From assembly GCF_001701045.1 (NCBI RefSeq), contig NZ_CP016757.1:62001-126000 (forward strand): DNA of 64,000 bases, in the 5' to 3' direction. The DNA comes from Cloacibacillus porcorum (lineage in GTDB: Bacteria; Synergistota; Synergistia; Synergistales; Synergistaceae). The notes under the pieces were generated by a model. That model saw nothing but the letters and a program-made list of their open reading frames with translations. It was not told the origin of the DNA and did no database searches. The position numbers and the translations under genes were made by a program. Shown here one piece after another: positions 26,301 through 34,123 of this stretch. The stretch's first letter is position 1; each line of letters starts with the position of its first letter.

Positions 26301-27443
26301 ATGGAATATTCCGCAAGGACTTTGATGATACTGCAAAATCTGATACGCATCCGCTCTTGTTTGCCGGAGGGCGACGAATTGGATGTCGTTAAGTATATCG
26401 CTTCGATTTTTGAGCCCTACGGGGTGCCGGTCAATATCGTCCGTCACGGGAATAACAGGGCTTCAATGGTTCTTTCGCTGAGAGGCGGCGGAAGTGGCGT
26501 AAAGAGGGCTTTGATGGCTCATCTGGATACGGTGAATCCGCTTGAGCCGCGGCGGTGGCTACATGCCCCGTTTGCAGCCGATTTTGACGGGGAGAAGGTT
26601 TACGGCTGCGGCGCCTCCAGCTCTAAGGGCGGCGTGGCCGCGATTTGCGCCGCGGCGCTCTCTCTGCTGGAAGCGGGACGCCTGCCCTCCGGGGAGACGC
26701 GGCTCTGTTTCACGGCGGGCGGCGATGACGACGGGATGGGGGCTAAGTCGCTTCTTGAGGGCGGGTTCCTTGAAGGTATTTCAGAGGTTATCTTTGCCGA
26801 TCCTACCGGGCTTGGCATCGCTACCGCGCAGAAGGGCGCCGTGTGGATGAAGGCCGAGGTCCTCGGCCGGCGCGTGCATGTGCTGGAGGCGGAAAAGGGG
26901 GTTGACGCGCTTTATTGGCTGCTGGAGTTTGTCCGCCGTATCAAAGGACTGCTGAAGGAGGCGCGGCCGCACTCTCTGCTGGGCGGCTCCACCGTGTATC
27001 TGACGGGGGTTTTTACAAGCGAAAGGGAGATATGTATCCTGCCGGAATCAGCGTGCGGGAATATCGATATAAGGCTGATACCGAGCGTCGACCTTGCGGT
27101 CTTTATTCAGAATATCGACCGTCTGATTGCCGCGATGACGAAAGAGGTCCCAGGCCTTTCGATAAATTACAGCATTTTGAACGCGCGTCCGCCGGTCGGT
27201 GTGAGCGCGGATTCGCCTCTCGTCAGGCGGATCGAATCTATCTGCCGGCGTGAGCGGATCGAAAACGCCAGGTCCGGACTCGGCTATTTCTCCGACTCTT
27301 CGGTCGTCGTCAAGGAGCTCGGCGTTCCATTTGTGATCCTCGGTCCCGGGGAACGGGTATTTGACGACAAAATGGACGAATATGTTTATATGAACAAGGT
27401 CTGTGCCGCTCAAAAGATATATGAAAAGTATATGTTGGAATAA
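26301..27443 (+). CDS. Degenerate M20-family peptidase/amidohydrolase homologue
   Basis: 380 residues with the full M20 two-domain layout, but several metal or catalytic positions differ. The first ligand motif is intact (H74 in HLDTV). The bridging aspartate of the usual GAxDxKGG is Ser107 (GASSSKGG). The catalytic Glu-Glu pair is replaced by Asp (GGDDDGMG, 142-144). The last His before the DEYV-like tail is Asp (FDDKMDEYV, 355-356). The dimerisation-domain histidine region (GRRVHVL) remains. It probably does not hydrolyse peptides like a normal di-zinc enzyme; it may bind ligand, use a single metal, or serve as a chaperone subunit. It opens the SSS/creatininase gene group. Confidence 0.82.
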   Translation: MEYSARTLMILQNLIRIRSCLPEGDELDVVKYIASIFEPYGVPVNIVRHGNNRASMVLSLRGGGSGVKRALMAHLDTVNPLEPRRWLHAPFAADFDGEKVYGCGASSSKGGVAAICAAALSLLEAGRLPSGETRLCFTAGGDDDGMGAKSLLEGGFLEGISEVIFADPTGLGIATAQKGAVWMKAEVLGRRVHVLEAEKGVDALYWLLEFVRRIKGLLKEARPHSLLGGSTVYLTGVFTSEREICILPESACGNIDIRLIPSVDLAVFIQNIDRLIAAMTKEVPGLSINYSILNARPPVGVSADSPLVRRIESICRRERIENARSGLGYFSDSSVVVKELGVPFVILGPGERVFDDKMDEYVYMNKVCAAQKIYEKYMLE

Positions 27444-27480
27444 TTTTTAAATTTTTACGGGCGAAGGAGGTGGAAAATGT

Positions 27481-27618
27481 ATGAGCGGAAATGAAATTTT
27501 CTGGCAGTCGGGAACCTGGATGCTCTTTGCCGGACAGGCGCTGGTGCTGGTGTTGGTCGTCGCGCTTTATTTTTACATGGGAAAAAAGGAAAAAGAGGCC
27601 GAGAAGAGAGTCGGCTAG
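27481..27618 (+). CDS. 45-residue single-helix accessory protein of the SSS symporter
   Basis: A small gene: ATG 27481 to TAG 27618, with AAGGAGG about 12 bases upstream. The peptide has a short polar start, one strongly hydrophobic segment of about 23 residues (from FAGQALVL to ALYFYMG) and a lysine/glutamate-rich tail (KKEKEAEKRVG). Its place directly before an SSS gene with a 28-base gap matches small symporter accessory proteins known next to SSS carriers. An ATG 4 bases earlier reads only five codons, so it may be a decoy or coupling start. Confidence 0.75.
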   Translation: MSGNEIFWQSGTWMLFAGQALVLVLVVALYFYMGKKEKEAEKRVG

Positions 27619-27646
27619 ATGATTACAGAGTTTAGGGGGTAGTTTT

Positions 27647-29218
27647 ATGAACTGGGCGCTTATTTCGTTTTTTATTTATCTGCTGGTGATATGTCTCATT
27701 GGCGTCGTTACGATGAGGATCGGGAATACCTATGAGGATTTTCTCATCGGCGGAAGAAGGATCGGTCCGTGGGTCTCGTCTTTTGCTCTGATAACCTCTT
27801 ATATGAGCGGATATACGTACACGGCGGCCCCCGGCCTTGGGTATGCGGGCGGGTATTCCGTGCTTTGGTGGGCTACGGGGGATGCTCCGGGCAACGCCCT
27901 GAGCTTCGGCATTCTCGGACGCCGCCTGCGGAAATATTCCGAATTGCTCGGCGCGATAACCCTGCCGGAGTATTACGAGAAACGTTTTAATTCGCCGGCG
28001 CTGCGCGTCATCGCCGCGCTTGTGATCCTGCTTACGGTCAGTATGCACCTGGTGGCGCAGTGGACTGCCTCCGGCAAGCTGCTGAGCGTGGTATTCGGTA
28101 CGGAGTATTTCACCGGCATGCTGATCGGCTGCGCCGTCGTCCTTCTTTATACGATAATGGGCGGTTATCTGGCGGTGGTTTATACGGACTTTATTCAGGG
28201 GCTGCTGATGTTCGGCGGGACGCAGGTGCTTTTCTGGGTGGCCCTTTTCAAGGTTGGGGGCTTTGCCGCGCTGAACGACAAGCTGGGCGCGGTAAATCCC
28301 GCGCTCGTCACGCCTTGGGGGCCAGACATGGCCTATTATGGTCTGCTGGCGGCGGCCACGCCGATAATTCTCATCATTATGGGCAGCTTCGGGATGCCGC
28401 ATATAACGATCAAGCATTTCTCCATGCGCAACCCGAGTACGGCGCGCCAGGCGATGCTCATAACCGGGGTATTCGTCGTACTTTTCAGCTTTGTCTATTA
28501 TATGACGGGCAGTCTCGCGAGGGTGATCCTCGGCGAGGGACTCGCCGATGTGGAGCAGGCTGGCGTGAAGCTCTGGTTCTCGGTGCTTCCGCCCTTCTGG
28601 GCCGGTCTTTTGAGCTCCGCCGCCGTCGCCTCGCTGATGTCGACCGCCGACTCTTTCCTACTGCTTCTCGTCTCAACGATCGCGCATGATCTGCTTAACC
28701 GTTTTTCAAAGCGCGAAATACCGGAAAAAAAGCGGCTTTTCATCTCACGGGTGCTTGTTCTTATCGTCGCCGTGCTCTCTTTTATTGTCGCCATGAATCC
28801 GCCCGCGCTTGTATTTACGATCGTGATTTTTGTATTCGGCGGGATGGCGCTTGCCTTCGGAGTGCCCAATCTTTTCTCGGTATTCTGGAAGCGCGCGACC
28901 GCCGCCGGGGTTATCGCCAGTATGGTATGTTCCCTCTTTATCTATGTCGGAGCGACGCTGGGCAGCTGGAACCTGCTGGGGCTGCATCCCTTCATCGCGG
29001 GACTGGTAGTCGCCGTGGCCGTGCTGGTCGTCGTTTCGCTGTTTACGGAGCCGCCGCATAAAAGAACGCTTGCGCTCTTTGAGACTGCCGCCGAATATGG
29101 GGATATTCCCAAAGCGGTCGCCGCCGGCGCATCGGCAGCCGTGAGCTGCGAGGCGCGCGCCGCCGCGGACGAACGGAGGGAGTTTTTTGATAAGGTGTTG
29201 GCGCCGGCGGGTAACTGA
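27647..29218 (+). CDS. Sodium:solute symporter (SSS family)
   Basis: 523 residues with about 13 membrane helices. N-terminal ALISFFIYLLVICLIGVVT, then DFLIGGRRIGPWVSSFAL and the TM2 area SGYTYTAAPGLGYAGGYSVL are typical of the SSS (PanF/PutP) fold; the TM8 area AAVASLMSTADSFLLLL carries the conserved Ser-Thr-Ala-Asp-Ser sodium site. Substrate unknown; neighbours suggest a cyclic amide, amino acid or hydroxy acid. Cytoplasmic tail of about 50 residues is Ala/Glu-rich and overlaps the next gene by 32 bases. Confidence 0.93.
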   Translation: MNWALISFFIYLLVICLIGVVTMRIGNTYEDFLIGGRRIGPWVSSFALITSYMSGYTYTAAPGLGYAGGYSVLWWATGDAPGNALSFGILGRRLRKYSELLGAITLPEYYEKRFNSPALRVIAALVILLTVSMHLVAQWTASGKLLSVVFGTEYFTGMLIGCAVVLLYTIMGGYLAVVYTDFIQGLLMFGGTQVLFWVALFKVGGFAALNDKLGAVNPALVTPWGPDMAYYGLLAAATPIILIIMGSFGMPHITIKHFSMRNPSTARQAMLITGVFVVLFSFVYYMTGSLARVILGEGLADVEQAGVKLWFSVLPPFWAGLLSSAAVASLMSTADSFLLLLVSTIAHDLLNRFSKREIPEKKRLFISRVLVLIVAVLSFIVAMNPPALVFTIVIFVFGGMALAFGVPNLFSVFWKRATAAGVIASMVCSLFIYVGATLGSWNLLGLHPFIAGLVVAVAVLVVVSLFTEPPHKRTLALFETAAEYGDIPKAVAAGASAAVSCEARAAADERREFFDKVLAPAGN

Positions 29219-29687
29219 GCTTCCCGCGGAGGTCGCGGATAATCTCTCCGAGGCCGGTCGGTGCGGACGCTATTTTTACCCGTACTGGCTTCTCGATTTA
29301 GAGGTCTCGGTAAAGTTTCCCTTTATCGCTCCGCGCCGGGAGCGTCTGCTTCTGGCGGTCGACGCGGTGAATTCGGGGGCGGGTTTCCCGCCTCCGGAGG
29401 GCGTCTATGAAACGGAGGCCGCCGCTGAAGAGGTGGTAACTCCGAGGATATCCAAAGAGGAGCTCGACGGCGCGCGCATACCCCAGATGATAAGGTTCGG
29501 CATGAGGAAGAGGGCGCGCGCCTGGTCTGATATAGGTTACGCGGTCAGCGATATCGGACTTGTGTATAAGGAGAATCTGCTTTGGCGGGTACGTTTTTTG
29601 AACGGCACTGAGAGCGGTGTTTCGCTTGATACGCTTACCGGCGAGTATGGAATAATTCCCATTAGAGAGGGTATCAAAGAAAGGTGA
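29187..29687 (+). CDS. Unrecognised protein coupled to the SSS symporter
   Basis: 166 residues. TTG 29187 is the likely start: GGAGGG at 29175-29180 lies 6 bases upstream and the gene overlaps the symporter by 32 bases and the next gene by 4. No signal peptide or membrane segment. The N-terminal half contains YFYPYWLLDLEVSVKFPF and a basic RRER patch, the second half an aromatic GMRKRARAWSDIGYAVSDI. Composition and ribosome sites look like a real gene, but I do not recognise a family. It could be a regulatory or assembly factor for the symporter. Confidence 0.65.
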   Translation: MIRCWRRRVTELPAEVADNLSEAGRCGRYFYPYWLLDLEVSVKFPFIAPRRERLLLAVDAVNSGAGFPPPEGVYETEAAAEEVVTPRISKEELDGARIPQMIRFGMRKRARAWSDIGYAVSDIGLVYKENLLWRVRFLNGTESGVSLDTLTGEYGIIPIREGIKER

Positions 29688-29692
29688 TTTTT

Positions 29693-30454
29693 TTGTGTGA
29701 TCGTTTACGGCGTTGGACGGATATGACCTGGAAGGATATTGAGGCGGAGCGCGGAGAGATGGTCGCTCTGATCGTGAGCGGTTCGGTCGAACAACATGGT
29801 CCGCATCTTCCGACCGGCACCGATCTTTATATAGCGATGGGAATAGCCGACCGCATCGCTTCGCTCCCGGAAGCCGGTGATATCGCGGCGCGGCTCGTGC
29901 TGCTGCCGCCCTTTTTTCATACGTACGCGAAGGAAAGCGACGGCTGGCGCGGCACGCTTAATCTCGACGGGAATACCCTTACGCTTGTAGCTCGTGATAT
30001 TATAAAGGGTCTCTTCCGGCAGGGTATCAAGAGGGCCGTTCTGTTGAACGGACATCTGGAGAGCTATTCGTTCCTTCTTGAGGGAATAGAACTTGCGACG
30101 GAGGGATGCGGCGACGTTCAGGTGATATCGGTCAACTGGTGGGATTTTATCGGCGACGGACTTATCGGCGAACTCTTTGCCGATCGGTGGCCCGGCTGGG
30201 TCGCTGAGCATGCGGCGCTTACGGAGACCTCCATAATGCTCGCCCTCCATCCCGAACTGGTGAGGGAAGAGCTGGCCGAGGCGGGCTTTATCCCGCAGCC
30301 GCTGCCCTATAAGATTTTTCCGCAGCCGCAGGAGGTGCGCCCGCCGTCCGGTATGTACGCTCCGGCGGAGGGGGCGTCCGCGGAGATCGGTGAACGCTTG
30401 ATCTCTGAGGTTTTGAGGAATCTTGTTCCTATAATAAGAGAACGGTTTCGTTAG
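29693..30454 (+). CDS. Creatininase-family amidohydrolase
   Basis: 253 residues from TTG 29693 (AAGGTGA 5 bases upstream); GTG 29684, overlapping the previous stop, is an alternative. The binuclear-metal ligands of the family are visible: Glu and His of SVEQHGPHLP, the Asp of TGTDLY, and His-x-Glu of NGHLES, plus the later HAALTETS. The family opens cyclic amides (creatinine) or cleaves formamides. NGHLES keeps the H-x-E pair of creatininase rather than the NGHGGN of many other members. With a PucR-type regulator and SSS carrier it suggests use of an imported cyclic or N-substituted amide. Confidence 0.87.
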   Translation: MCDRLRRWTDMTWKDIEAERGEMVALIVSGSVEQHGPHLPTGTDLYIAMGIADRIASLPEAGDIAARLVLLPPFFHTYAKESDGWRGTLNLDGNTLTLVARDIIKGLFRQGIKRAVLLNGHLESYSFLLEGIELATEGCGDVQVISVNWWDFIGDGLIGELFADRWPGWVAEHAALTETSIMLALHPELVREELAEAGFIPQPLPYKIFPQPQEVRPPSGMYAPAEGASAEIGERLISEVLRNLVPIIRERFR

Positions 30455-30479
30455 ATATAGTACAGGAGAGTGAGGGGCC

Positions 30480-31670
30480 TTGCCGGAGAAAAATCGTGAC
30501 CGCTTTTTGCAGGAGATAATGCGCACTGCGCTTGAGAGCGGCGACGCCCAGCGTATCCTCTCGCTTTTTCGTGATTGGGGCGGCGTCGATTTTGCCTATA
30601 TCGACGCGCGCACCAAGGCTATCTGCTGTACGCGGGGCGAGCAGCAGTTCTGCGAAGAGCTTCAGCTATACCCGATTATGGAGCTGCTGCGCATATATTC
30701 GGCCTGGGAGGTGACGAGGCAGTCATGCCGGCTCGGGTGGCTTGTCGCCGCGTCGCCAAAGGGTGTGGAATGCGGCTTTTGGGCTGAGACACCCTTTGTG
30801 GTAGACGCGCTGGCGGTCTGTCATCTTGGCGCGTTCGCGCGCGTACTGGCCGCAGCCGAGGAGGAGGACTCCTTTACGGCGAAGCTTTTTGCCGCCAGGG
30901 AGGAAGACGAGGCGTATTGCCTCGGGATACTCAAAGAGGGCGGCGTGGAGCTTGCAAAGGGTTTTTACGTGTTGTCTTTCTTTTCTGAACTTGGTGTTTT
31001 AGAGGAGAGCAAATTGCTGGAGCGTTTCCGCGGACTGGCGGATGGCGCCGGCGTTAAATTTTTCGTCTCTGAAAACGAGGGGATAAAAAGTTTTATCCTC
31101 TTCCATAATGGACGCGGGATGCGGCAGACGGTTGTTACAAACCTTATCACCGTATGGGAGCATTCCGCGCGCGAGGGACAGATATCTTCCGAAGGCAGGC
31201 TGTGCTGGGGATGGAGCGGCGAGGGGCGGTCATACGCCGACATTCCACGCTGCCTGTCGCAGGCGCTTTTTGTGATGAAACATGGTCTCATACGTAAGGC
31301 GATTCCCCCCATTTTAATGTGGGAGGAGCTTGGCCTGTGGCGGATGTTTGCCGCACTTTCGGAGTCCGGCGAATTTCACGACTACGCCGCCGATTTCCTG
31401 AAAGAAATAATAAAGTATGACGAAACCCATCAGAGCCGTCTGATGATGACGCTGTATACTTTTGTGCGCCATAGCTGGAATCTTACCGCAGTGTCGAAAG
31501 AGCTTTGGCTGCACTATAATTCTATGAAATATCGCTATAACAAAATAGCGGCGCTGCTTGGGGAAAACCTTGACGATCCAGAGGTACGTTTTAAGGTGAC
31601 CGTCATTCTCTATCTTTACGCTTACTCGCTTACACCGGCGGAGTATCTGGATACCTCCCGCAGTATGTAG
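30480..31670 (+). CDS. PucR/CdaR-type transcriptional regulator
   Basis: 396 residues, TTG start with AGGAG and GAGGGG just upstream. The N-terminal and middle parts are of the sensor type found in PucR-like proteins (no clear family motif), and the last 70 residues form the PucR C-terminal helix-turn-helix (SRLMMTLYTFVRHSWNLTA then LWLHYNSMKYRYNKI). Such regulators activate purine, amide or sugar-acid catabolism. As last gene of the group it likely controls its own operon. Followed by a bidirectional terminator. Confidence 0.85.
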   Translation: MPEKNRDRFLQEIMRTALESGDAQRILSLFRDWGGVDFAYIDARTKAICCTRGEQQFCEELQLYPIMELLRIYSAWEVTRQSCRLGWLVAASPKGVECGFWAETPFVVDALAVCHLGAFARVLAAAEEEDSFTAKLFAAREEDEAYCLGILKEGGVELAKGFYVLSFFSELGVLEESKLLERFRGLADGAGVKFFVSENEGIKSFILFHNGRGMRQTVVTNLITVWEHSAREGQISSEGRLCWGWSGEGRSYADIPRCLSQALFVMKHGLIRKAIPPILMWEELGLWRMFAALSESGEFHDYAADFLKEIIKYDETHQSRLMMTLYTFVRHSWNLTAVSKELWLHYNSMKYRYNKIAALLGENLDDPEVRFKVTVILYLYAYSLTPAEYLDTSRSM

Positions 31671-31678
31671 AATAGAAG

Positions 31679-31709
31679 ATATCGGCGGCGTCTCTTACGC
31701 CGCCGATAT
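31679..31709. terminator. Bidirectional terminator between the PucR-type and GGDEF genes
   Basis: A perfect 13-bp stem, ATATCGGCGGCGT (31679-31691) with ACGCCGCCGATAT (31697-31709), loop CTCTT, with TTT on the plus side. It overlaps the last codons and stop of the minus-strand GGDEF gene, so it is fixed in both roles. Confidence 0.8.
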
Positions 31710-33827
31710 TTTGCCTTTGCCTGATTTTTTCGCGGCGTACAGGGCGGAGTCGGCCGCTCTGTAGAGGTCGTTGAATGTTCTGCCGTCCTCCGGGCAGAGG
31801 GAGATGCCGATCGAGCAGGAGGAGGGGGCTCTGCCGCCGATGTCTTTGATGAAAGAAGCTTTCAGCGCCTCCGCTAGGGCCAGTACCTCCTGATATGATT
31901 TTATCCTGGGGAGAAACGCCGCGAACTCGTCGCCGCCCATGCGGCAGAGCAGGTTATCCGTGCCGAATACCTCGCGCATCTTTGCGGCGAAGAGGATCAG
32001 CACATGGTCTCCGTAGAGATGGCCCAGGGTGTCGTTGATCATTTTGAAGTCGTCGAGGTCGATCATCAGGAACGCGGCTTCGTGATTTTCCTCTGCTCCG
32101 AGCCGCGCGGAGACCTCCGATTCAAAATAGGATCTGTTATAGAGGCCGGTCATGGTATCTCTCTGGGATGCCTGCTCTGCCCGCTGGACCTCAATGTTCT
32201 TGCGGCGGTTGTTTCTTATGATCACATAAATGGCCAGCACCGATACGATGACGGCGACAGATATTCCCGCCACGCTGAGGGAGATCATCGGGTAGCGCAT
32301 GATGATCTCGCCCGCGGACATCGTATGGCGGGTGACCATCGTATTTACCGCGATTATGGCGCTGGTCTTGTTTTTACCGATGGCAGAGATGCCCTTGTCA
32401 AGCACCGACATCAGCAGCATTTCCTGCCGCCCTCCATGCGGAAGGGACAGAGATAGCCCGTGCGAGTAGTTGATTACCGAGGCGTAGAGGTTTTTGTATT
32501 TGTAGTTTTGGAGATATGTTCCCGCGACGTAGGAGTTGACGAAACAGATATCCGCTTCGCCGTTTCGGACGGCGTCGACACACTCCTCTTCGCTGTTGTA
32601 CCAGGCTATCTCTTCTTCACGGTAATTTTTCTGGACATAGTTCTGCGAGAATAGGTAGCCCTTTACGGCGGCAGCCTTGGGGTTGCCGCTGTTCTGTATG
32701 TAATCTATGCGGGTGATCGCCGCATAGTCAAGATCAAGGTACGGGCGGGAGAGCAGCAGCCCGTTCTTTTCCGCCCAGCCATAGTCGTAATAGATATTGG
32801 AAAGTATGTCGGCGCTCCCCGTGCTGACCATCTTGACCGCCTCAAGCTGGTTTAGGGCCTCGATATATTCAAAACGCACGCCCAGCTTGGCCTCAAGTTC
32901 TTTCAGGATATCGATGGCGATGCCCCGGTACTCGCCGTTCTCCTTATACATCATCGGTTTTCGGAAGGAGGGCAGGGTGACGCGAAGCGTGGGTGTTTCC
33001 TTTAGAAAACGCGCCTCCTCTTCCGTGAACGCGAGGATTATGCCGTCGCTGTCTTCGAGATATTTTTTCTCCAGCTGGGCCTTAAAATCGGGTTTGAAGC
33101 GGCGGATCTGTTCCATGGCAAAGATAAGGGCGTTTTTCATATCTCCGCCGCCGAGCCGTGTGACGAAATAGCGCTTACTGGGGGCGAACTGGGCGATTAT
33201 TTTAGTGTTTGAGGGAATTATATCCGCCTCTCCCATAAGGATCGCGTCGACATCGCCGCCTTTCAGCGCCCTCTCCAGCTCGTCGATGCTTTTGTAATCG
33301 GCGGTGGTAAACAGGATGCCTCTCTCCGCGGCGTAATCGTGTAGTTTGTACAGGTGGTTTTTCCAGACGGGGATCACGCCTATCCGCATGCCGTCAAAGC
33401 CTTCCCAGCCGTCCATCGTGTAGCGCCCGTCTTTGGCGTTCACCGCGAGGATCGTGTATGTCTCGTCAGTCTCGTACTTTACGAAATCGAAGCTGCGGGC
33501 TGCCGTCTCGGTGTAAAAGAGGCCGCCGACGACGTCGACCAGGCCCTCCTGCAGCATTTTCAGGCACTCTTCACGGCTTCCGCTCACATATTCATAACGC
33601 CAGCCGCCATATCTGGCCATTTCCTGAAGGTATTCATATTCATAGCCGCGCCGGTAGCCGTTGGGATCCATCTCCTGAAAATTTTTATTTTTATACCAGC
33701 CGACCCTTATCACCTTTGGCAGTGAAGTTTTCGACATCTCCTCAGCAAAAACTGCGCCGGCCGCCGCCAGGAAGATTAGGACGCAAAAAATCATTATGAC
33801 CATACGATCTGTCTTTTTAAGAGCCAT
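31695..33827 (-). CDS. Diguanylate cyclase with two periplasmic SBP_bac_3 sensor domains
   Basis: 710 residues. A signal/anchor helix (VIMIFCVLIFLAAAGAVFA) is followed by two amino-acid-binding-protein-like domains (about 40-270 and 280-510, the second starting near TLRVTLPSFRKP), a membrane helix (MISLSVAGISVAVIVSVLAI), and a C-terminal GGDEF domain with LIDLDDFKMINDTLGHLYGD and an intact MGGDEF active site. No clear RxxD inhibitory site precedes it. The protein should make cyclic-di-GMP in response to an amino acid or similar ligand outside the membrane. ATG 33827 is set by GGAGG 10 bases upstream. The 296 bases upstream are AT-rich and show no gene. Confidence 0.93.
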   Translation of the reverse strand: MALKKTDRMVIMIFCVLIFLAAAGAVFAEEMSKTSLPKVIRVGWYKNKNFQEMDPNGYRRGYEYEYLQEMARYGGWRYEYVSGSREECLKMLQEGLVDVVGGLFYTETAARSFDFVKYETDETYTILAVNAKDGRYTMDGWEGFDGMRIGVIPVWKNHLYKLHDYAAERGILFTTADYKSIDELERALKGGDVDAILMGEADIIPSNTKIIAQFAPSKRYFVTRLGGGDMKNALIFAMEQIRRFKPDFKAQLEKKYLEDSDGIILAFTEEEARFLKETPTLRVTLPSFRKPMMYKENGEYRGIAIDILKELEAKLGVRFEYIEALNQLEAVKMVSTGSADILSNIYYDYGWAEKNGLLLSRPYLDLDYAAITRIDYIQNSGNPKAAAVKGYLFSQNYVQKNYREEEIAWYNSEEECVDAVRNGEADICFVNSYVAGTYLQNYKYKNLYASVINYSHGLSLSLPHGGRQEMLLMSVLDKGISAIGKNKTSAIIAVNTMVTRHTMSAGEIIMRYPMISLSVAGISVAVIVSVLAIYVIIRNNRRKNIEVQRAEQASQRDTMTGLYNRSYFESEVSARLGAEENHEAAFLMIDLDDFKMINDTLGHLYGDHVLILFAAKMREVFGTDNLLCRMGGDEFAAFLPRIKSYQEVLALAEALKASFIKDIGGRAPSSCSIGISLCPEDGRTFNDLYRAADSALYAAKKSGKGKISAA

Positions 33828-34102
33828 ATATGTACTACCTCCGTTATACACGCCAGAACGATGGTGCTTATATTTAACCCGCGGTCAACAAATCAGCGTT
33901 AACCCAAGCCGGCAATATCTGTATTTTACAATAAATTTGTAAATATATGTGTGCAGATATCTGCTAAGCGATTTTATCATCGCCGCCAATAAAAGATACC
34001 GGGAAAAGCACGTATATGATGCCGTCCAAGATCAAAATAATTCTATTTAATAATATCGCGCATAGTGGATGGCTGTCGGGCTGCCGGTGGCGGCTGGTTT
34101 GC

Positions 34103-34118
34103 GAACATACGTATGTTC
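34103..34118. repeat. Perfect 16-base palindrome after the aminotransferase gene
   Basis: GAACATAC (34103-34110) followed directly by its complement GTATGTTC (34111-34118). It ends 5 bases before the stop of the minus-strand aminotransferase. It looks like a protein-binding site rather than a terminator. The GAAC/GTTC ends recall LexA-type boxes, but the spacing (8) is wider than the usual 4. Confidence 0.5.
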
Positions 34119-34123
34119 TCTCA

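Noticed and set aside
34103-34118. LexA (SOS) box
   Set aside because: The GAAC and GTTC arms are 8 bases apart instead of 4, and no SOS gene follows.
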